NCBI GenBank assembly: GCA_015259035.1
Contig: JABZHC010000004.1
Coordinates: 1 to 45,195, forward strand
Direction of reading: 5' to 3'
Length of the DNA stretch: 45,195 nucleotides
DNA from: Atopobium sp.
Lineage (GTDB): Bacteria; Actinomycetota; Coriobacteriia; Coriobacteriales; Atopobiaceae
Each line of letters opens with the position of its first letter. Position 1 is the stretch's first letter. The position numbers were made by a program, and so were the translations under genes. The notes below the pieces were generated by a model. That model saw only the letters and a program-made list of their open reading frames with translations, did no database searches and was not told the DNA's origin. Below are positions 25,085-33,648 of this stretch, one piece after another.

Positions 25085-26302
25085 ATGACTAAAATGTATC
25101 CACGCGATAATAACCACAACCCCGTAATTGTCACTGGTTTTGGTGGAAAAGATGGTCAGCGTCGTGAGCTCACTATGCCTGCTCGCTATGCCATCAATGC
25201 AATTCTTGTTGCACTCTTTGTCTTTGGTGGAAACTTCCTGGTAGGAGAGGGTCTTATTTCTCGCTATCAGACCGTTGTTTTTGAGCAAATCGGCGTCTAT
25301 GTTCTGATGACCGTTTCTCTGAACATTGTTACCGGATATCTGGGACAGCTTCCTCTGGGTCACGCTGGTTTCATGTCCATTGGTGGCTATGCCTGCGCAA
25401 TCTTTATCATTCGCATGATGCCACTCTTTGGTCTGGATGCTCAGTCCATGGCCTCAGGCTCTACACCAGCAGTGATTCTCTTTGTTGTTGGTCTTTTGTT
25501 CGGCGGCATTTGCGCTGCTCTGATGGGTGTGGTTATTGGTATTCCAGCACTTCGTCTTCGTGGCGATTACCTGGCCATCATTACCTTGGGCTTTGCAGAG
25601 ATTATCCGCGTTGTCCTGGTAAACATTGACTCTGCTCTTGGCTTCAAGCTTACTGGTGGCGCATCAGGCCTCACGGGTATTCCTGCTTATACCGGCTACC
25701 TGAACACCGCAATTGTTGTTTCGCTTGCCATCTTTGCTATTCATACTCTTATGAAGTCTAGACATGGACGTGCTATTCTCGCCATCCGCGATAACGAGAT
25801 CGCTGCAGAGGCATCAGGCGTTAACACCACGTATTACAAGACTTTGGCCTTTGTTTTCTCTGCATTCCTTGCTGGTATTGCAGGCGGCCTTTACGCGGGC
25901 TGCATCGGCGTTATGGCGCCTGCCAAGTTTGGCTTCATGAAGTCTGTTGAGATTCTGGTTATGGTTGTTCTTGGTGGCATGGGCTCTATGTTTGGTTCCG
26001 TTGTGTCTGCAACTGTCCTGACCGTACTCCCAGAGGCTCTACGTGCCTTTGCTGACTACCGTATGGTTGCTTATGCAATCGTGCTGATTCTGGTCATGAT
26101 CTTTAGACCAGAGGGTCTGTTTGGCTCGTATGATTTCTCGCTGTCCCGCATTATTGAGCGAGTCATGAACAGGGACTTCCCTTGGAACAAAGATGACTCG
26201 GACGAGAAAACAGACGTGCAGGTCAACGCGAAGGCAGGCGCTCAGGCAAATGAGCAGGCGGATACGCAGGTAGAAGCCTCAACTGATTCGAAGGAGGCGT
26301 AA
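25085..26302 (+). CDS. livM: Branched-chain amino acid ABC transporter permease LivM
   Basis: The 405-residue permease has a hydrophilic N-terminus of about 35 residues and then eight to ten membrane segments. Family motifs are VTGYLGQLPLGHAGFMSIGG, RLRGDYLAIITLGFAEIIR, RAILAIRDNEIAAEASGVN (coupling helix) and VVLGGMGSMFGSV. The tail of about 45 residues after the last membrane segment is rich in Asp, Glu, Gln and Ala and looks disordered. ATG at 25085 has an ideal AAGGAGG six bases upstream. An in-frame ATG at 25046 inside livH lacks one. Confidence 0.94.
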   Translation: MTKMYPRDNNHNPVIVTGFGGKDGQRRELTMPARYAINAILVALFVFGGNFLVGEGLISRYQTVVFEQIGVYVLMTVSLNIVTGYLGQLPLGHAGFMSIGGYACAIFIIRMMPLFGLDAQSMASGSTPAVILFVVGLLFGGICAALMGVVIGIPALRLRGDYLAIITLGFAEIIRVVLVNIDSALGFKLTGGASGLTGIPAYTGYLNTAIVVSLAIFAIHTLMKSRHGRAILAIRDNEIAAEASGVNTTYYKTLAFVFSAFLAGIAGGLYAGCIGVMAPAKFGFMKSVEILVMVVLGGMGSMFGSVVSATVLTVLPEALRAFADYRMVAYAIVLILVMIFRPEGLFGSYDFSLSRIIERVMNRDFPWNKDDSDEKTDVQVNAKAGAQANEQADTQVEASTDSKEA

Positions 26303-26307
26303 GAGCG

Positions 26308-27153
26308 ATGGCAACTAAAAACACCACAAAACTTATCAGGCAAGAGTCTCCTAACCTCATTCCTGAGCGAGACCTTGGTGCAATTCCAGTTCTTCAGGCT
26401 GAGCACCTTGGCATTGACTTTGGTGGCTTGACTGCTGTTAATGACTTCAACATTGCTCTTGGTCCTACCGAGATTTCTGGCATCATTGGTCCTAACGGTG
26501 CAGGTAAAACAACTGTCTTCAATCTGCTCACCAACGTTTACAAGCCAACCCGTGGTACCGTAATGATTGACGGCTACGACCTTGCTGGTAAAAGCGTTGT
26601 TGAGGCAAACCACATGGGCATTGCTCGTACCTTCCAGAACATTCGTCTGTTCAACAACATGACTGTTATGGAGAACATTCAGGTTGGTCAGGGCAGCCAC
26701 ATGACGTCTCACTTCTTGGAGGACGTCTTCCGCCTTCCGGCTCACTGGAAGCAGGAGAAAGAGAGCGCCGATAACGCCCGCGAGCTGCTGCGCATTTTTG
26801 GTATGGAGAACCTTGCAAATACCCTTGCAGGTAACCTGCCTTATGGTGCTCAGCGCAAGCTTGAGATTCTTCGCGCTCTGGCAACTCAGCCAAAGATTTT
26901 GCTGCTTGACGAGCCAGCTGCAGGTATGAATCCAGCAGAGACCGACGAGCTTATGGAGAATGTCCTTAAGATTCGTGACGACTTCAAGATTGCTGTTCTT
27001 CTCATCGAACACGACATGAAGTTTGTTATGGGTATCTGCGAGGGACTTGCTGTCCTTGATCACGGCAACATCATCGCAAAAGGTACGCCAGAAGAAGTTC
27101 AGAACAATCCTCGCGTTATCGAGGCTTATCTTGGAAAGCAGGAGGTGCGCTAA
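26308..27153 (+). CDS. livG: Branched-chain amino acid ABC transporter ATP-binding protein LivG
   Basis: This is one of the two ATPases of the importer. The 281-residue protein has Walker A GPNGAGKTT (about 67), a Q-loop ARTFQNIRLFNNMTVMENI, an ABC signature in which the usual LSGGQ region reads LPYGAQRKLE (the LivG form), Walker B ILLLDEPAAGMNP and the switch His in LLIEHDMKFVM. It overlaps livF by one base (TAATG), so the two ATPases are translationally coupled. Confidence 0.94.
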   Translation: MATKNTTKLIRQESPNLIPERDLGAIPVLQAEHLGIDFGGLTAVNDFNIALGPTEISGIIGPNGAGKTTVFNLLTNVYKPTRGTVMIDGYDLAGKSVVEANHMGIARTFQNIRLFNNMTVMENIQVGQGSHMTSHFLEDVFRLPAHWKQEKESADNARELLRIFGMENLANTLAGNLPYGAQRKLEILRALATQPKILLLDEPAAGMNPAETDELMENVLKIRDDFKIAVLLIEHDMKFVMGICEGLAVLDHGNIIAKGTPEEVQNNPRVIEAYLGKQEVR

Positions 27154-27902
27154 TGGCCGCTGAAACTACAAACACCCAGGCAGCAGGCGCAGAAAAAACC
27201 CTGCTGTCCGTCAAGGACCTTAACGTTTCTTACGGTGCAATTCATGCAGTTCAGGGCATTTCTTTTGACATCCACGAGGGTGAGATTGTCACCCTTATTG
27301 GCGCAAACGGCGCAGGTAAATCAACTACACTGAACACCATTGCTGGTCTAGTAAAGCCGGACTCTGGCACCATTACCCTTGACGAGAAAAACCTTGTAGG
27401 CCAGCGCGCTCACAAGATTGTTGAGGCTGGCCTGGCATTGTGTCCTGAGGGCCGCCGTGTATTTTCTCGCATGAGTGTTGCCGAAAACCTTGAGATGGGC
27501 GGCTATACGCAGACCGATTCCCAGAACGCTAAGACCGTCAAGATGGTCTACGAGCATTTCCCACGTCTTCGCGAGCGCAAGAATCAGCTGGCAGGAACGC
27601 TGTCTGGTGGCGAGCAGCAGATGCTTGCTATGGGTCGTGCTCTGATGAGTAGGCCAAAGCTTTTGATGCTCGACGAGCCTTCCATGGGTCTGGCTCCTAT
27701 CCTAATCGAGGAGATCTTCCAGATCATTCGCCAGCTCGGCGATGCAGGAACCACTATTTTGCTGGTTGAGCAGAACGCTAACATGGCACTTAAGGTTGCA
27801 GACCGTGCATACGTTCTTGAGCTTGGCAAGGTTGCTAAGCACGGAACTGGCCAGGAACTCCTGCACGACGATGACGTTCGTAAGGCTTACCTCGGCGCAT
27901 AA
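27153..27902 (+). CDS. livF: Branched-chain amino acid ABC transporter ATP-binding protein LivF
   Basis: This is the second ATPase of the importer. The 249-residue protein has Walker A GANGAGKST (about 50), CPEGRRVFSRMSVAENLEMG (LivF-type Q-loop region), the ABC signature LSGGEQQMLAMGRALM, Walker B LLMLDEPSMGLAP and the switch segment ILLVEQN, with Gln at the position usually held by His, as is normal in LivF. The ribosome binding site GGAGG lies within the end of livG. A terminator at 27969 closes the operon. Confidence 0.95.
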   Translation: MAAETTNTQAAGAEKTLLSVKDLNVSYGAIHAVQGISFDIHEGEIVTLIGANGAGKSTTLNTIAGLVKPDSGTITLDEKNLVGQRAHKIVEAGLALCPEGRRVFSRMSVAENLEMGGYTQTDSQNAKTVKMVYEHFPRLRERKNQLAGTLSGGEQQMLAMGRALMSRPKLLMLDEPSMGLAPILIEEIFQIIRQLGDAGTTILLVEQNANMALKVADRAYVLELGKVAKHGTGQELLHDDDVRKAYLGA

Positions 27903-27911
27903 CGCGACTTG

Positions 27912-27957
27912 CGGTAAGCGCGCTGCTACGGTAGACCGCGACACTGCGGTAAACGCG
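27912..27957 (+). repeat. Post-stop repeat after livF, 3 x 17-18 nt
   Basis: Units begin at 27912 (CGGTAAGCGCG), 27929 (CGGTAGACCGCG) and 27947 (CGGTAAACGCG). Each carries TAA or TAG after CGG. The unit resembles the one after rplT. The array lies between the stop codon and the terminator. Confidence 0.65.
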
Positions 27958-27968
27958 ACTTAAACGAC

Positions 27969-28003
27969 AACCCGGTTCCCACACAACGTAGGAGCCGGGT
28001 TTT
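27969..28003 (+). terminator. Intrinsic terminator of livJHMGF
   Basis: AACCCGGTTCC pairs with GGAGCCGGGTT (one mismatch pair inside) and is followed by TTTTG. Outer bases ACA/TGT extend the stem. Confidence 0.85.
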
Positions 28004-28007
28004 GTTG

Positions 28008-28286
28008 TCATGTCTGAACAGTTCGCCTGAAAAGTGCACCATATCTGAGCTATTTTCCGGTTTTTCTCGCCATGTCTGAGTAAATTTACTCAGACTTGAT
28101 GTAGTTTTCAGGCTCGCAAAATTTGGAGCGGCGCAGCCTATCTTCACGCGCCTGATTTTTTCAAAGAATCTGTAACTTTTGCCTAAATACGTAAAAGAAA
28201 CTGTGGATTTGCCTGATTTCTGCAAAGAATCTGTGCCTCAAATACAGATTCTTTACACTTTTTAGGCGCACCTGGCGAGAAACCCG
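28008..28286 (+). repeat. Dispersed ~290 bp intergenic repeat, copy B
   Basis: This is homologous to 10557-10854, in the same orientation, and again just downstream of a terminator between convergent genes (livF plus, thrB minus). It keeps the CTGAGTAAATTTACTCAG palindrome, three AAAGAA(T/A)CTGT units, the inverted TACAGATTCTTT, TTTTTAGGCGCACC and the terminal TGGCGAGAAACCCGTG. The minus strand of both copies reads as a conserved 30-odd-residue peptide, but the differences do not avoid codon changes, so I treat it as non-coding. Confidence 0.85.
28273..28285 (+). repeat. TGGCGAGAAACCC word, copy 5
   Basis: Exact 13-mer at the right end of dispersed repeat copy B. It is followed by GTG, as in copy A. 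Confidence 0.85.
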
Positions 28287-28329
28287 TGTTATCGCAGGCG
28301 TACTTGTTAGTACACGCATTGACCGCGCG

Positions 28330-28363
28330 CGGCGCTCGCAAACGCGCGGCTCTCGCAAACGCT
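28330..28363 (-). repeat. Post-stop tandem repeat after thrB, 2 x 17 nt
   Basis: Two head-to-tail 17-mers, CGGCGCTCGCAAACGCG and CGGCTCTCGCAAACGCT on the plus strand, lie three bases beyond the thrB stop codon (thrB runs on the minus strand). They differ at two positions. Confidence 0.8.
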
Positions 28364-28366
28364 ACG

Positions 28367-29296
28367 TTAGATTTCGTCGAAAGTGTTGTGGTGTTGCTGA
28401 CCGTCGTCCAAGGTAAGGACGGTACCCAGAAGTGCTGGCTCAAGAATTTGAATCCAAAGATCGCCTCTGACCTGCTTTGCATTCTCGGCAACAGCGCGAG
28501 CTGTAACAGGGGAGTCGCAGATGGCAACCATGGTGGCACCTGAGCCCGAGATGACAAAGGCGCATGCACGAGCAAGCTTTGCTACCTGCTTAAGCTCCTC
28601 GTAATCGGGGATGAGCTCCTTGCGGTAGGGCTCATGGAGTTTGTCGTTGCAGGCAGCTGCCAAAAGACCTCCATTGCCTGTTTCAAGTGCATGGGTAACA
28701 GCAACGGTACGACCCATTTGATAAACAGCGGTCTGAAGAGAAATATTCTGCGGAACTACCTTACGAGCATCCTCGGTGTTGACCGTGTACGGCGGCGCAA
28801 TCGCAACAAAAGAGAGACCGCGCGCTACGAGCCTTCGAGTACAAATGGTATGACCGCCCTCAACAAATGACGAGGTCAGGCCACCGTAAATTGCAGGAGC
28901 AACGTTATCGGGATGGCCCTCAAAATGACAGGCAAAGTCGAGCGCACGCTCAGGATCCCAGCCGCCATGAGACTCAGTCATCGCGGCTGCAATACCAGCA
29001 ATTACGCAGGTAGAACTTGAACCAAGTCCACCAGAAAGCGGAATAGGCGAGTCGATAGTGATGTGCTTAGGAGTGGGCTCTTCGCCCAGTTTTTCGCAGG
29101 CTCGAACATAAGACGTCCATACGAGGTTGTCATCGTTTCTGAACTGCTCGGGACAGCCGTCAATGATGAGCGTAGGAGATTCTCTAAACGTAATCTTTGC
29201 ACGCAGGTTAAACGCAAGACCCAGCGTATCGTAGCCGACGCCAATGTTTGCAGAGGTAGCAGGTACAGATACGGTCAAGATGGTGTTGTCGAGCAT
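28367..29296 (-). CDS. thrB: Homoserine kinase
   Basis: ThrB phosphorylates homoserine with ATP, the step before threonine synthase. The 309-residue GHMP kinase has VPATSANIGVGYDTLGLA at the N-terminus, the phosphate-binding loop PLSGGLGSSST (about 86-96), GHPDNVAPAIYGG, and the C-terminal motif VISGSGATMVA. The start at 29296 has AGCAGG on the minus strand. It lies 22 bases after thrC, in one operon, divergent from hom-lysC-asd. No clear intrinsic terminator of its own is visible before the repeat array. Confidence 0.95.
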   Translation of the reverse strand: MLDNTILTVSVPATSANIGVGYDTLGLAFNLRAKITFRESPTLIIDGCPEQFRNDDNLVWTSYVRACEKLGEEPTPKHITIDSPIPLSGGLGSSSTCVIAGIAAAMTESHGGWDPERALDFACHFEGHPDNVAPAIYGGLTSSFVEGGHTICTRRLVARGLSFVAIAPPYTVNTEDARKVVPQNISLQTAVYQMGRTVAVTHALETGNGGLLAAACNDKLHEPYRKELIPDYEELKQVAKLARACAFVISGSGATMVAICDSPVTARAVAENAKQVRGDLWIQILEPALLGTVLTLDDGQQHHNTFDEI

Positions 29297-29318
29297 GTAG
29301 AACCTGCTTTCTCAGAGT

Positions 29319-30863
29319 CTAACAAGCAAAAATACGCCCGCATGCTTCGGAAACGTACGAAGCAAGCTGTTCCTTCTCGCGAACGTCAGTATGAATGATA
29401 ACGTTATCATTCAGCGATGAAAGCTGGATTGGCGGATTAGTGCCCGTGATTTCGGCGAGCGTATGCATGCACGCAAAGTCATCCAGGCCAGCGGTCGAGT
29501 AGCCCAGCGCGGCAAGCACGTCGGACGAGAACTTGTAAGGGCTAGCAGTGGACAGACAAACGCGCACGTCGTTTGCCTGGCGAGAAACCCTGTCAAGCAC
29601 GTGCTTTGCGACGGCTGTGTGAGGGTCAATCAGCACACGACAATTCTCCCAGGTAGAACGGATAGTCTCACGCGTTTGGTCGTCGGTGGCAAAGCCAGCA
29701 TCAAAGGTTTCGCGGATGGTGTCCATCACCTGAGCAGGAACCGTGTAGATACCCTTGGTTACCAGCTGGTTCATCAGATAGCTGACAAGCTCGGTGTCTT
29801 TGCCAGATGCAAGATAGAGGAGTCGTTCAAGGTTTGATGAAACCAGAATGTCCATCGATGGAGAGATGGTCTTTTCAAATGCACGCCTACGATCGTAGAT
29901 ACCTGTCTCCAAGAAATCAGTCAGCACCTTATTGCTGTTAGAAGCCACAATGAGGCGCTCAACAGGTAGTCCCATTTCTTTTGCAAAGTAACCTGCGAGG
30001 ACGTCGCCAAAATTGCCGGTTGGCACGCAGAAAGTAACTTTTTGACCCTGAGCGATGGCGCCCTTGGCAACAAGCTGGGCATATGCGTCAAAGTAGTAGG
30101 TTACCTGCGGGGCCAAACGACCAATATTGATGGAGTTTGCGCTGGAAAGTACCGTGCCCTTACCGGCCAACTCATGCGCCAATTCCTTGTTAGCAAAGAT
30201 TGCTTTAGCGGCGTTTTGAGCGTCGTCAAAGTTTCCCTTAACAGCACAAACAGCTACGTTAGAGCCTTGTTGAGTCACCATCTGCAGGCGTTGAATATCA
30301 GAAACCTTGCCTTCAGGGTAAAAGACGGTGATGCCCATACCAGGCACATCCTTGAAGCCCTCAAGTGCTGCTTTACCAGTGTCTCCGGAGGTGGCGGTCA
30401 CAATCATGATGTTCTTGCCGGCGGTGACAGCCACGTACGCAGTACCCTCAGCGTTGACAGCGCCAGCTGCGTCCGCGTCCTCGCGAGCAACACTCATCAG
30501 GCGGGGGAGCATCTGAAGCGCAACGTCTTTGAAAGCCGACGTTGGACCATGGAAGAGCTCAAGCAGCCAGTCTTCTCCGATAGCAGAAACAGGCGTGATA
30601 GCCTGGGTGTCCCACTGAGAGCCATACGCGCCCTCAATACAGCGAGTCAGCTCTTCAGCAGAGTAGTCGTCCAGCAGAGCAGAAAGCACGTCAAAAGCAG
30701 TAGCCTTAAAGCCCTGAGCACAAACCTTTGCAAGATCGAGGGGTTTCTCGCCAATTGAATCTTGGATATAAAGGCCGCCGTCGGGAGCAATTCCCTGCAA
30801 AATGGCTTGTTTTGCCAAAACGGTATGGTCAGAGCTTCTTGTGCTGTGATATGCGACGGCCAT
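29319..30863 (-). CDS. thrC: Threonine synthase
   Basis: ThrC is a PLP enzyme that converts O-phosphohomoserine to threonine. The 514-residue protein is of the longer class with N-terminal YHSTRS and GLAPDGGL-like motifs (here GIAPDGGLYI). It has the cofactor Lys in FHGPTSAFKDVALQ (about 109-122), ATSGDTGKAALEG, a phosphate-binding region SSANSINIGRLAPQ, and VPTGNFGDVLAGY. GGTGG precedes the start on the minus strand. The gene contains two TGGCGAGAAACCC words, one on each strand. The coding-strand copy encodes GEKP within SIGEKPLDL, which shows that the word is tolerated in coding DNA. Confidence 0.96.
   Translation of the reverse strand: MAVAYHSTRSSDHTVLAKQAILQGIAPDGGLYIQDSIGEKPLDLAKVCAQGFKATAFDVLSALLDDYSAEELTRCIEGAYGSQWDTQAITPVSAIGEDWLLELFHGPTSAFKDVALQMLPRLMSVAREDADAAGAVNAEGTAYVAVTAGKNIMIVTATSGDTGKAALEGFKDVPGMGITVFYPEGKVSDIQRLQMVTQQGSNVAVCAVKGNFDDAQNAAKAIFANKELAHELAGKGTVLSSANSINIGRLAPQVTYYFDAYAQLVAKGAIAQGQKVTFCVPTGNFGDVLAGYFAKEMGLPVERLIVASNSNKVLTDFLETGIYDRRRAFEKTISPSMDILVSSNLERLLYLASGKDTELVSYLMNQLVTKGIYTVPAQVMDTIRETFDAGFATDDQTRETIRSTWENCRVLIDPHTAVAKHVLDRVSRQANDVRVCLSTASPYKFSSDVLAALGYSTAGLDDFACMHTLAEITGTNPPIQLSSLNDNVIIHTDVREKEQLASYVSEACGRIFAC
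29578..29590 (+). repeat. TGGCGAGAAACCC word, copy 6 (inside thrC)
   Basis: Exact 13-mer on the plus strand, opposite to the thrC coding strand. There it reads through codons for RVSRQ. Confidence 0.85.
30741..30753 (-). repeat. TGGCGAGAAACCC word, copy 7 (inside thrC, minus strand)
   Basis: This is the only exact 13-mer on the minus strand that I found. It lies on the coding strand of thrC. Confidence 0.85.
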
Positions 30864-31175
30864 GAAACCACCAATCTTTAGAACGTGTCGCGTGTAGTGC
30901 GTCTCGCGTGTTGTGCGCGTGCAAATTGCACGTCTCGCGTGTTGCGTTTCTATTATTTTAACAGTGAGAAGTAAAAGTCGCTTGTAACATAGAATTGTTC
31001 ATAGCATTATGAAGACGAGAAAAACTGTCGATTAGATTCTGTCTAGGTTTTTGGTAGTTTTTGTCTATGAGATTGTTATCAGTGCAGTCACCTTTGCGTG
31101 CGGTTATCCTTGCTCTGCAATTAGCCTTGCAGGCAATCGGTTTTCTCGCAAAATGACTGATAGATTTGGAGTTAT
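30864..31175. promoter_or_regulatory. Divergent thrC / hom intergenic region with thrC leader repeats
   Basis: The 312-base spacer separates two divergent threonine-pathway operons. Next to thrC are three 16-base direct repeats with the core C-GTCTCGCGTGTTG, starting at 30884, 30900 and 30931. An odd palindrome, CGTGCAA-A-TTGCACG (30917-30931), lies between the second and third. The middle (30950-31060) is AT-rich and should hold both promoters. I cannot fix their hexamers. Shared control of the two operons from here is plausible. Confidence 0.55.
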
Positions 31176-32315
31176 ATGCAAAACGTTGCCCTACTTGGAT
31201 TTGGAACGGTTGGTGCTTCAGTTGCGCGCATTCTTGATGAGCGCGTTTCTGACGTTAACCTGACGTCCATCTTGGTTAGAGCTGGTAAAGAGCACGTTGA
31301 CCCTCGGGCAACATCTGATTTTGATGCGCTCTTGTCTGACCCTGCGCTCGATACCGTTGTTGAGTGCATGGGTGGCCTCACGCCAGCCTATGAGTACATC
31401 AAAGCTGCGCTGACTGCTAAGAAAAATGTAGTCACCTCAAATAAAGCCGTGGTATCTGCTCATTTTGAGGAGTTTATGACACTTGCCGCTGAAGCGGGCG
31501 TCAACTTTAAGATTGAAGCATGCGTGTGCGGTGGCATTCCTTGGATAGCAGGAATTCAGAAAGTTCGTCGTATTGACGAGATTTCTGCGTTCTGGGGAAT
31601 CATGAATGGAACCACCAACTACATTGTCTATTCCATGCTCAAAGACGGAACGGACTTTGCTGAGGTTCTGAGCAAGGCTCAGGAGCTGGGTTACGCGGAG
31701 CGAGACCCGTCAAGCGATATCGACGGCATTGATGTTCGCTCTAAGACTATGATTTCTGCATCTATTGCCTTCGACGTAATCTGCACAGACCAGATTCCTA
31801 TGTCTGGTATCAGAAACTTAACTAAGCGCGATCTTGCCATGTTTGGCAGTCACGATATGACAATCAAGCTCTTTGGTCGTGGTGTTTCTGACGGTTCATC
31901 GTATGCGGTAGCTGTTGAGCCAGTTGCGGTTTCGCTCTCAACCATAGAGGCTAACGTTCCAACTAACTTTAACGTTGCAACTGCCGTGGGAAATACCATT
32001 GGCGAGCTCAAGTTTTACGGTCAGGGTGCCGGTGGCGACCCAACGGCAAACGCCGTCGTGCAGGATATTATTGACTGTGCTGCGGCTCCTGCTGGGGGTC
32101 AGCAGACCTTCTCGTCAGATCTTTCGTATAATCCAGAGCTACTTGTTTCCGACTATGTGTTTAGGACGCAGGCCGATATTCCAGGCGGTACGTTCTGGGA
32201 GCCGGGTGCTCAGTTGGTTAAAAATCTAAGTGCCGAGAAGGCCCGTGAGCTTCTTACCAGCGCACTTTCGCAAGACCCTACAACCTTTATGGCTGCACTT
32301 GAAAAGAGGAATTAG
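31176..32315 (+). CDS. hom: Homoserine dehydrogenase (short form without ACT domain)
   Basis: Hom reduces aspartate semialdehyde to homoserine using NAD(P)H. The 379-residue protein shows the Rossmann start VALLGFGTVGASVAR, VVECMGGLTPA, KKNVVTSNKAVVSAH, the catalytic region GGIPWI and GIMNGTTNYIVYSML, and EAQ-like segment KAQELGYAERDPSSDIDGID with the substrate-binding acidic residues. It ends near 379 residues, so the C-terminal regulatory ACT domain found in many 430-residue homologues is missing; feedback inhibition by threonine may act elsewhere. Start ATG has TTTGGAG upstream. lysC follows two bases after the stop. Confidence 0.94.
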   Translation: MQNVALLGFGTVGASVARILDERVSDVNLTSILVRAGKEHVDPRATSDFDALLSDPALDTVVECMGGLTPAYEYIKAALTAKKNVVTSNKAVVSAHFEEFMTLAAEAGVNFKIEACVCGGIPWIAGIQKVRRIDEISAFWGIMNGTTNYIVYSMLKDGTDFAEVLSKAQELGYAERDPSSDIDGIDVRSKTMISASIAFDVICTDQIPMSGIRNLTKRDLAMFGSHDMTIKLFGRGVSDGSSYAVAVEPVAVSLSTIEANVPTNFNVATAVGNTIGELKFYGQGAGGDPTANAVVQDIIDCAAAPAGGQQTFSSDLSYNPELLVSDYVFRTQADIPGGTFWEPGAQLVKNLSAEKARELLTSALSQDPTTFMAALEKRN

Positions 32316-32317
32316 AA

Positions 32318-33646
32318 ATGATCAAAATTGCAAAATTTGGCGGCTCAAGTGTTGCTTCTGCAGAGCAGTTCAAAAAAGTTAAAGCTATTGTTGAAGCTGA
32401 CCCTGATAGACGCTTTATTGTTTCGTCTGCAGCGGGAAAGCGCCACTCAACCGATAACAAGATTACGGATCTTTTGCTGCTGGTAAATGCCCACATTGAG
32501 TATCACGTTGATTGCACTTCTTTACTTGCAGACATCGAGGCTCGCTTTGTGGAGATTGCTGATGAACTGGGAGTTGCATGGCCTGTCGCCGAGGAGTTTG
32601 AGAAGTTTGCTACAAACATCAAGTCCTTCTCGCCAGAGTATGTAGTAAGTAGGGGCGAGTGGTTTACCTGCCAGATTCTTGCTGAGTATCTTGGTCTGCC
32701 CTTTGTTGATGCGGCAGACGTTATGCTGTTCCATCATGATGGCACCATTGATATGGAGCGCACTGCTTCTAGGCTTAAAGAGGTCGTTGCTCGCAGCGGC
32801 TCGTTTGTGCTGCCTGGTTTCTACGGTGCTACCGTTGACGGTGCAATTAAGTTGTTCCAGCGCGGTGGCGGCGATATTACCGGCGCCATTGTCGCTCGCT
32901 GCCTAGACGCGGATTTGTACGAGAACTGGACTGACGTTTCTGGCTTCCTTTCTGCAGATCCTCGCATTGTTCAGAATCCACGCGCCATTGGCCGCATTAC
33001 CTTTGACGAGATGCGCGAGCTTTCTTACATGGGCGCTTCCGTTCTTCAGGAAGAGGCAATTTTCCCTGTTCGTGAGGCAAATATTCCAATCCAGATTAAG
33101 AACACCAACCGTCCAGAAGATGCAGGTACCGTTATCCGAGAGACCGCTGATGGCGATACAAACGAGCACTTGATTACGGGTATTGCAGGCAAGAAGGACT
33201 TCCTGGCCATTCACGTTAAGAAGGCTCACATGTCCAACGAGGTTGGCGTTATCAGCCGCGCACTCAATATTGTTGAGCGCTACGGCGTCTCTGTTGAACA
33301 CATCCCAACAGGCGTTGATTCGTTTGGTATTGTGGTAAATGCCTCCGACGTAAAGGATACGGTTTATTCCATCATCAGCGATATTCGTCGCGAGATTGAG
33401 CCTGATGACATTACGATGGTAGACCGCTTAGCTCTTGTTTCTGTTGTTGGTCGTAATATGTCTAGGCGTTCCGGCACCTCTGGTAAGATCTTTGGCGCGT
33501 TGGGCAATGCGGGCGTCAACATTCGCATGATTACGCAGAGCTCAGAAGAGATTAGTATTATTGTGGGCGTCGATAATGCCGACTTTGATCGCACAATTGG
33601 CGTCATCTATAACGGATTTGTTCGTGACGAAATGGTTTCGAGGTAA
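32318..33646 (+). CDS. lysC: Aspartate kinase
   Basis: This enzyme phosphorylates aspartate, the entry step to lysine, threonine and methionine. The 442-residue monofunctional kinase has KFGGSSVAS at the N-terminus, VSRGEWFTCQIL, LPGFYGAT, RGGGDITGAIVA, and WTDVSGFLSADPRIV. A C-terminal pair of ACT domains (about 285-440) includes HVKKAHMSNEVGVISRAL and GIFGALGNAGVN-like KIFGALGNAGVNIRMI. It sits between hom and asd, two bases from each, forming hom-lysC-asd. Confidence 0.94.
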   Translation: MIKIAKFGGSSVASAEQFKKVKAIVEADPDRRFIVSSAAGKRHSTDNKITDLLLLVNAHIEYHVDCTSLLADIEARFVEIADELGVAWPVAEEFEKFATNIKSFSPEYVVSRGEWFTCQILAEYLGLPFVDAADVMLFHHDGTIDMERTASRLKEVVARSGSFVLPGFYGATVDGAIKLFQRGGGDITGAIVARCLDADLYENWTDVSGFLSADPRIVQNPRAIGRITFDEMRELSYMGASVLQEEAIFPVREANIPIQIKNTNRPEDAGTVIRETADGDTNEHLITGIAGKKDFLAIHVKKAHMSNEVGVISRALNIVERYGVSVEHIPTGVDSFGIVVNASDVKDTVYSIISDIRREIEPDDITMVDRLALVSVVGRNMSRRSGTSGKIFGALGNAGVNIRMITQSSEEISIIVGVDNADFDRTIGVIYNGFVRDEMVSR

Positions 33647-33648
33647 CT

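Noticed and set aside
28161..28358. Minus-strand frame sharing a 35-residue peptide with one at 10710-11147
   Set aside because: The shared peptide is only the translation of the dispersed ~290 bp repeat. The starts and upstream parts are unrelated, one overlaps the transferase gene, and neither has a good ribosome binding site.
30042..30758. Plus-strand frame of 238 codons over thrC
   Set aside because: It is antisense to threonine synthase, whose motifs are intact, and has no recognisable domain or start signal.
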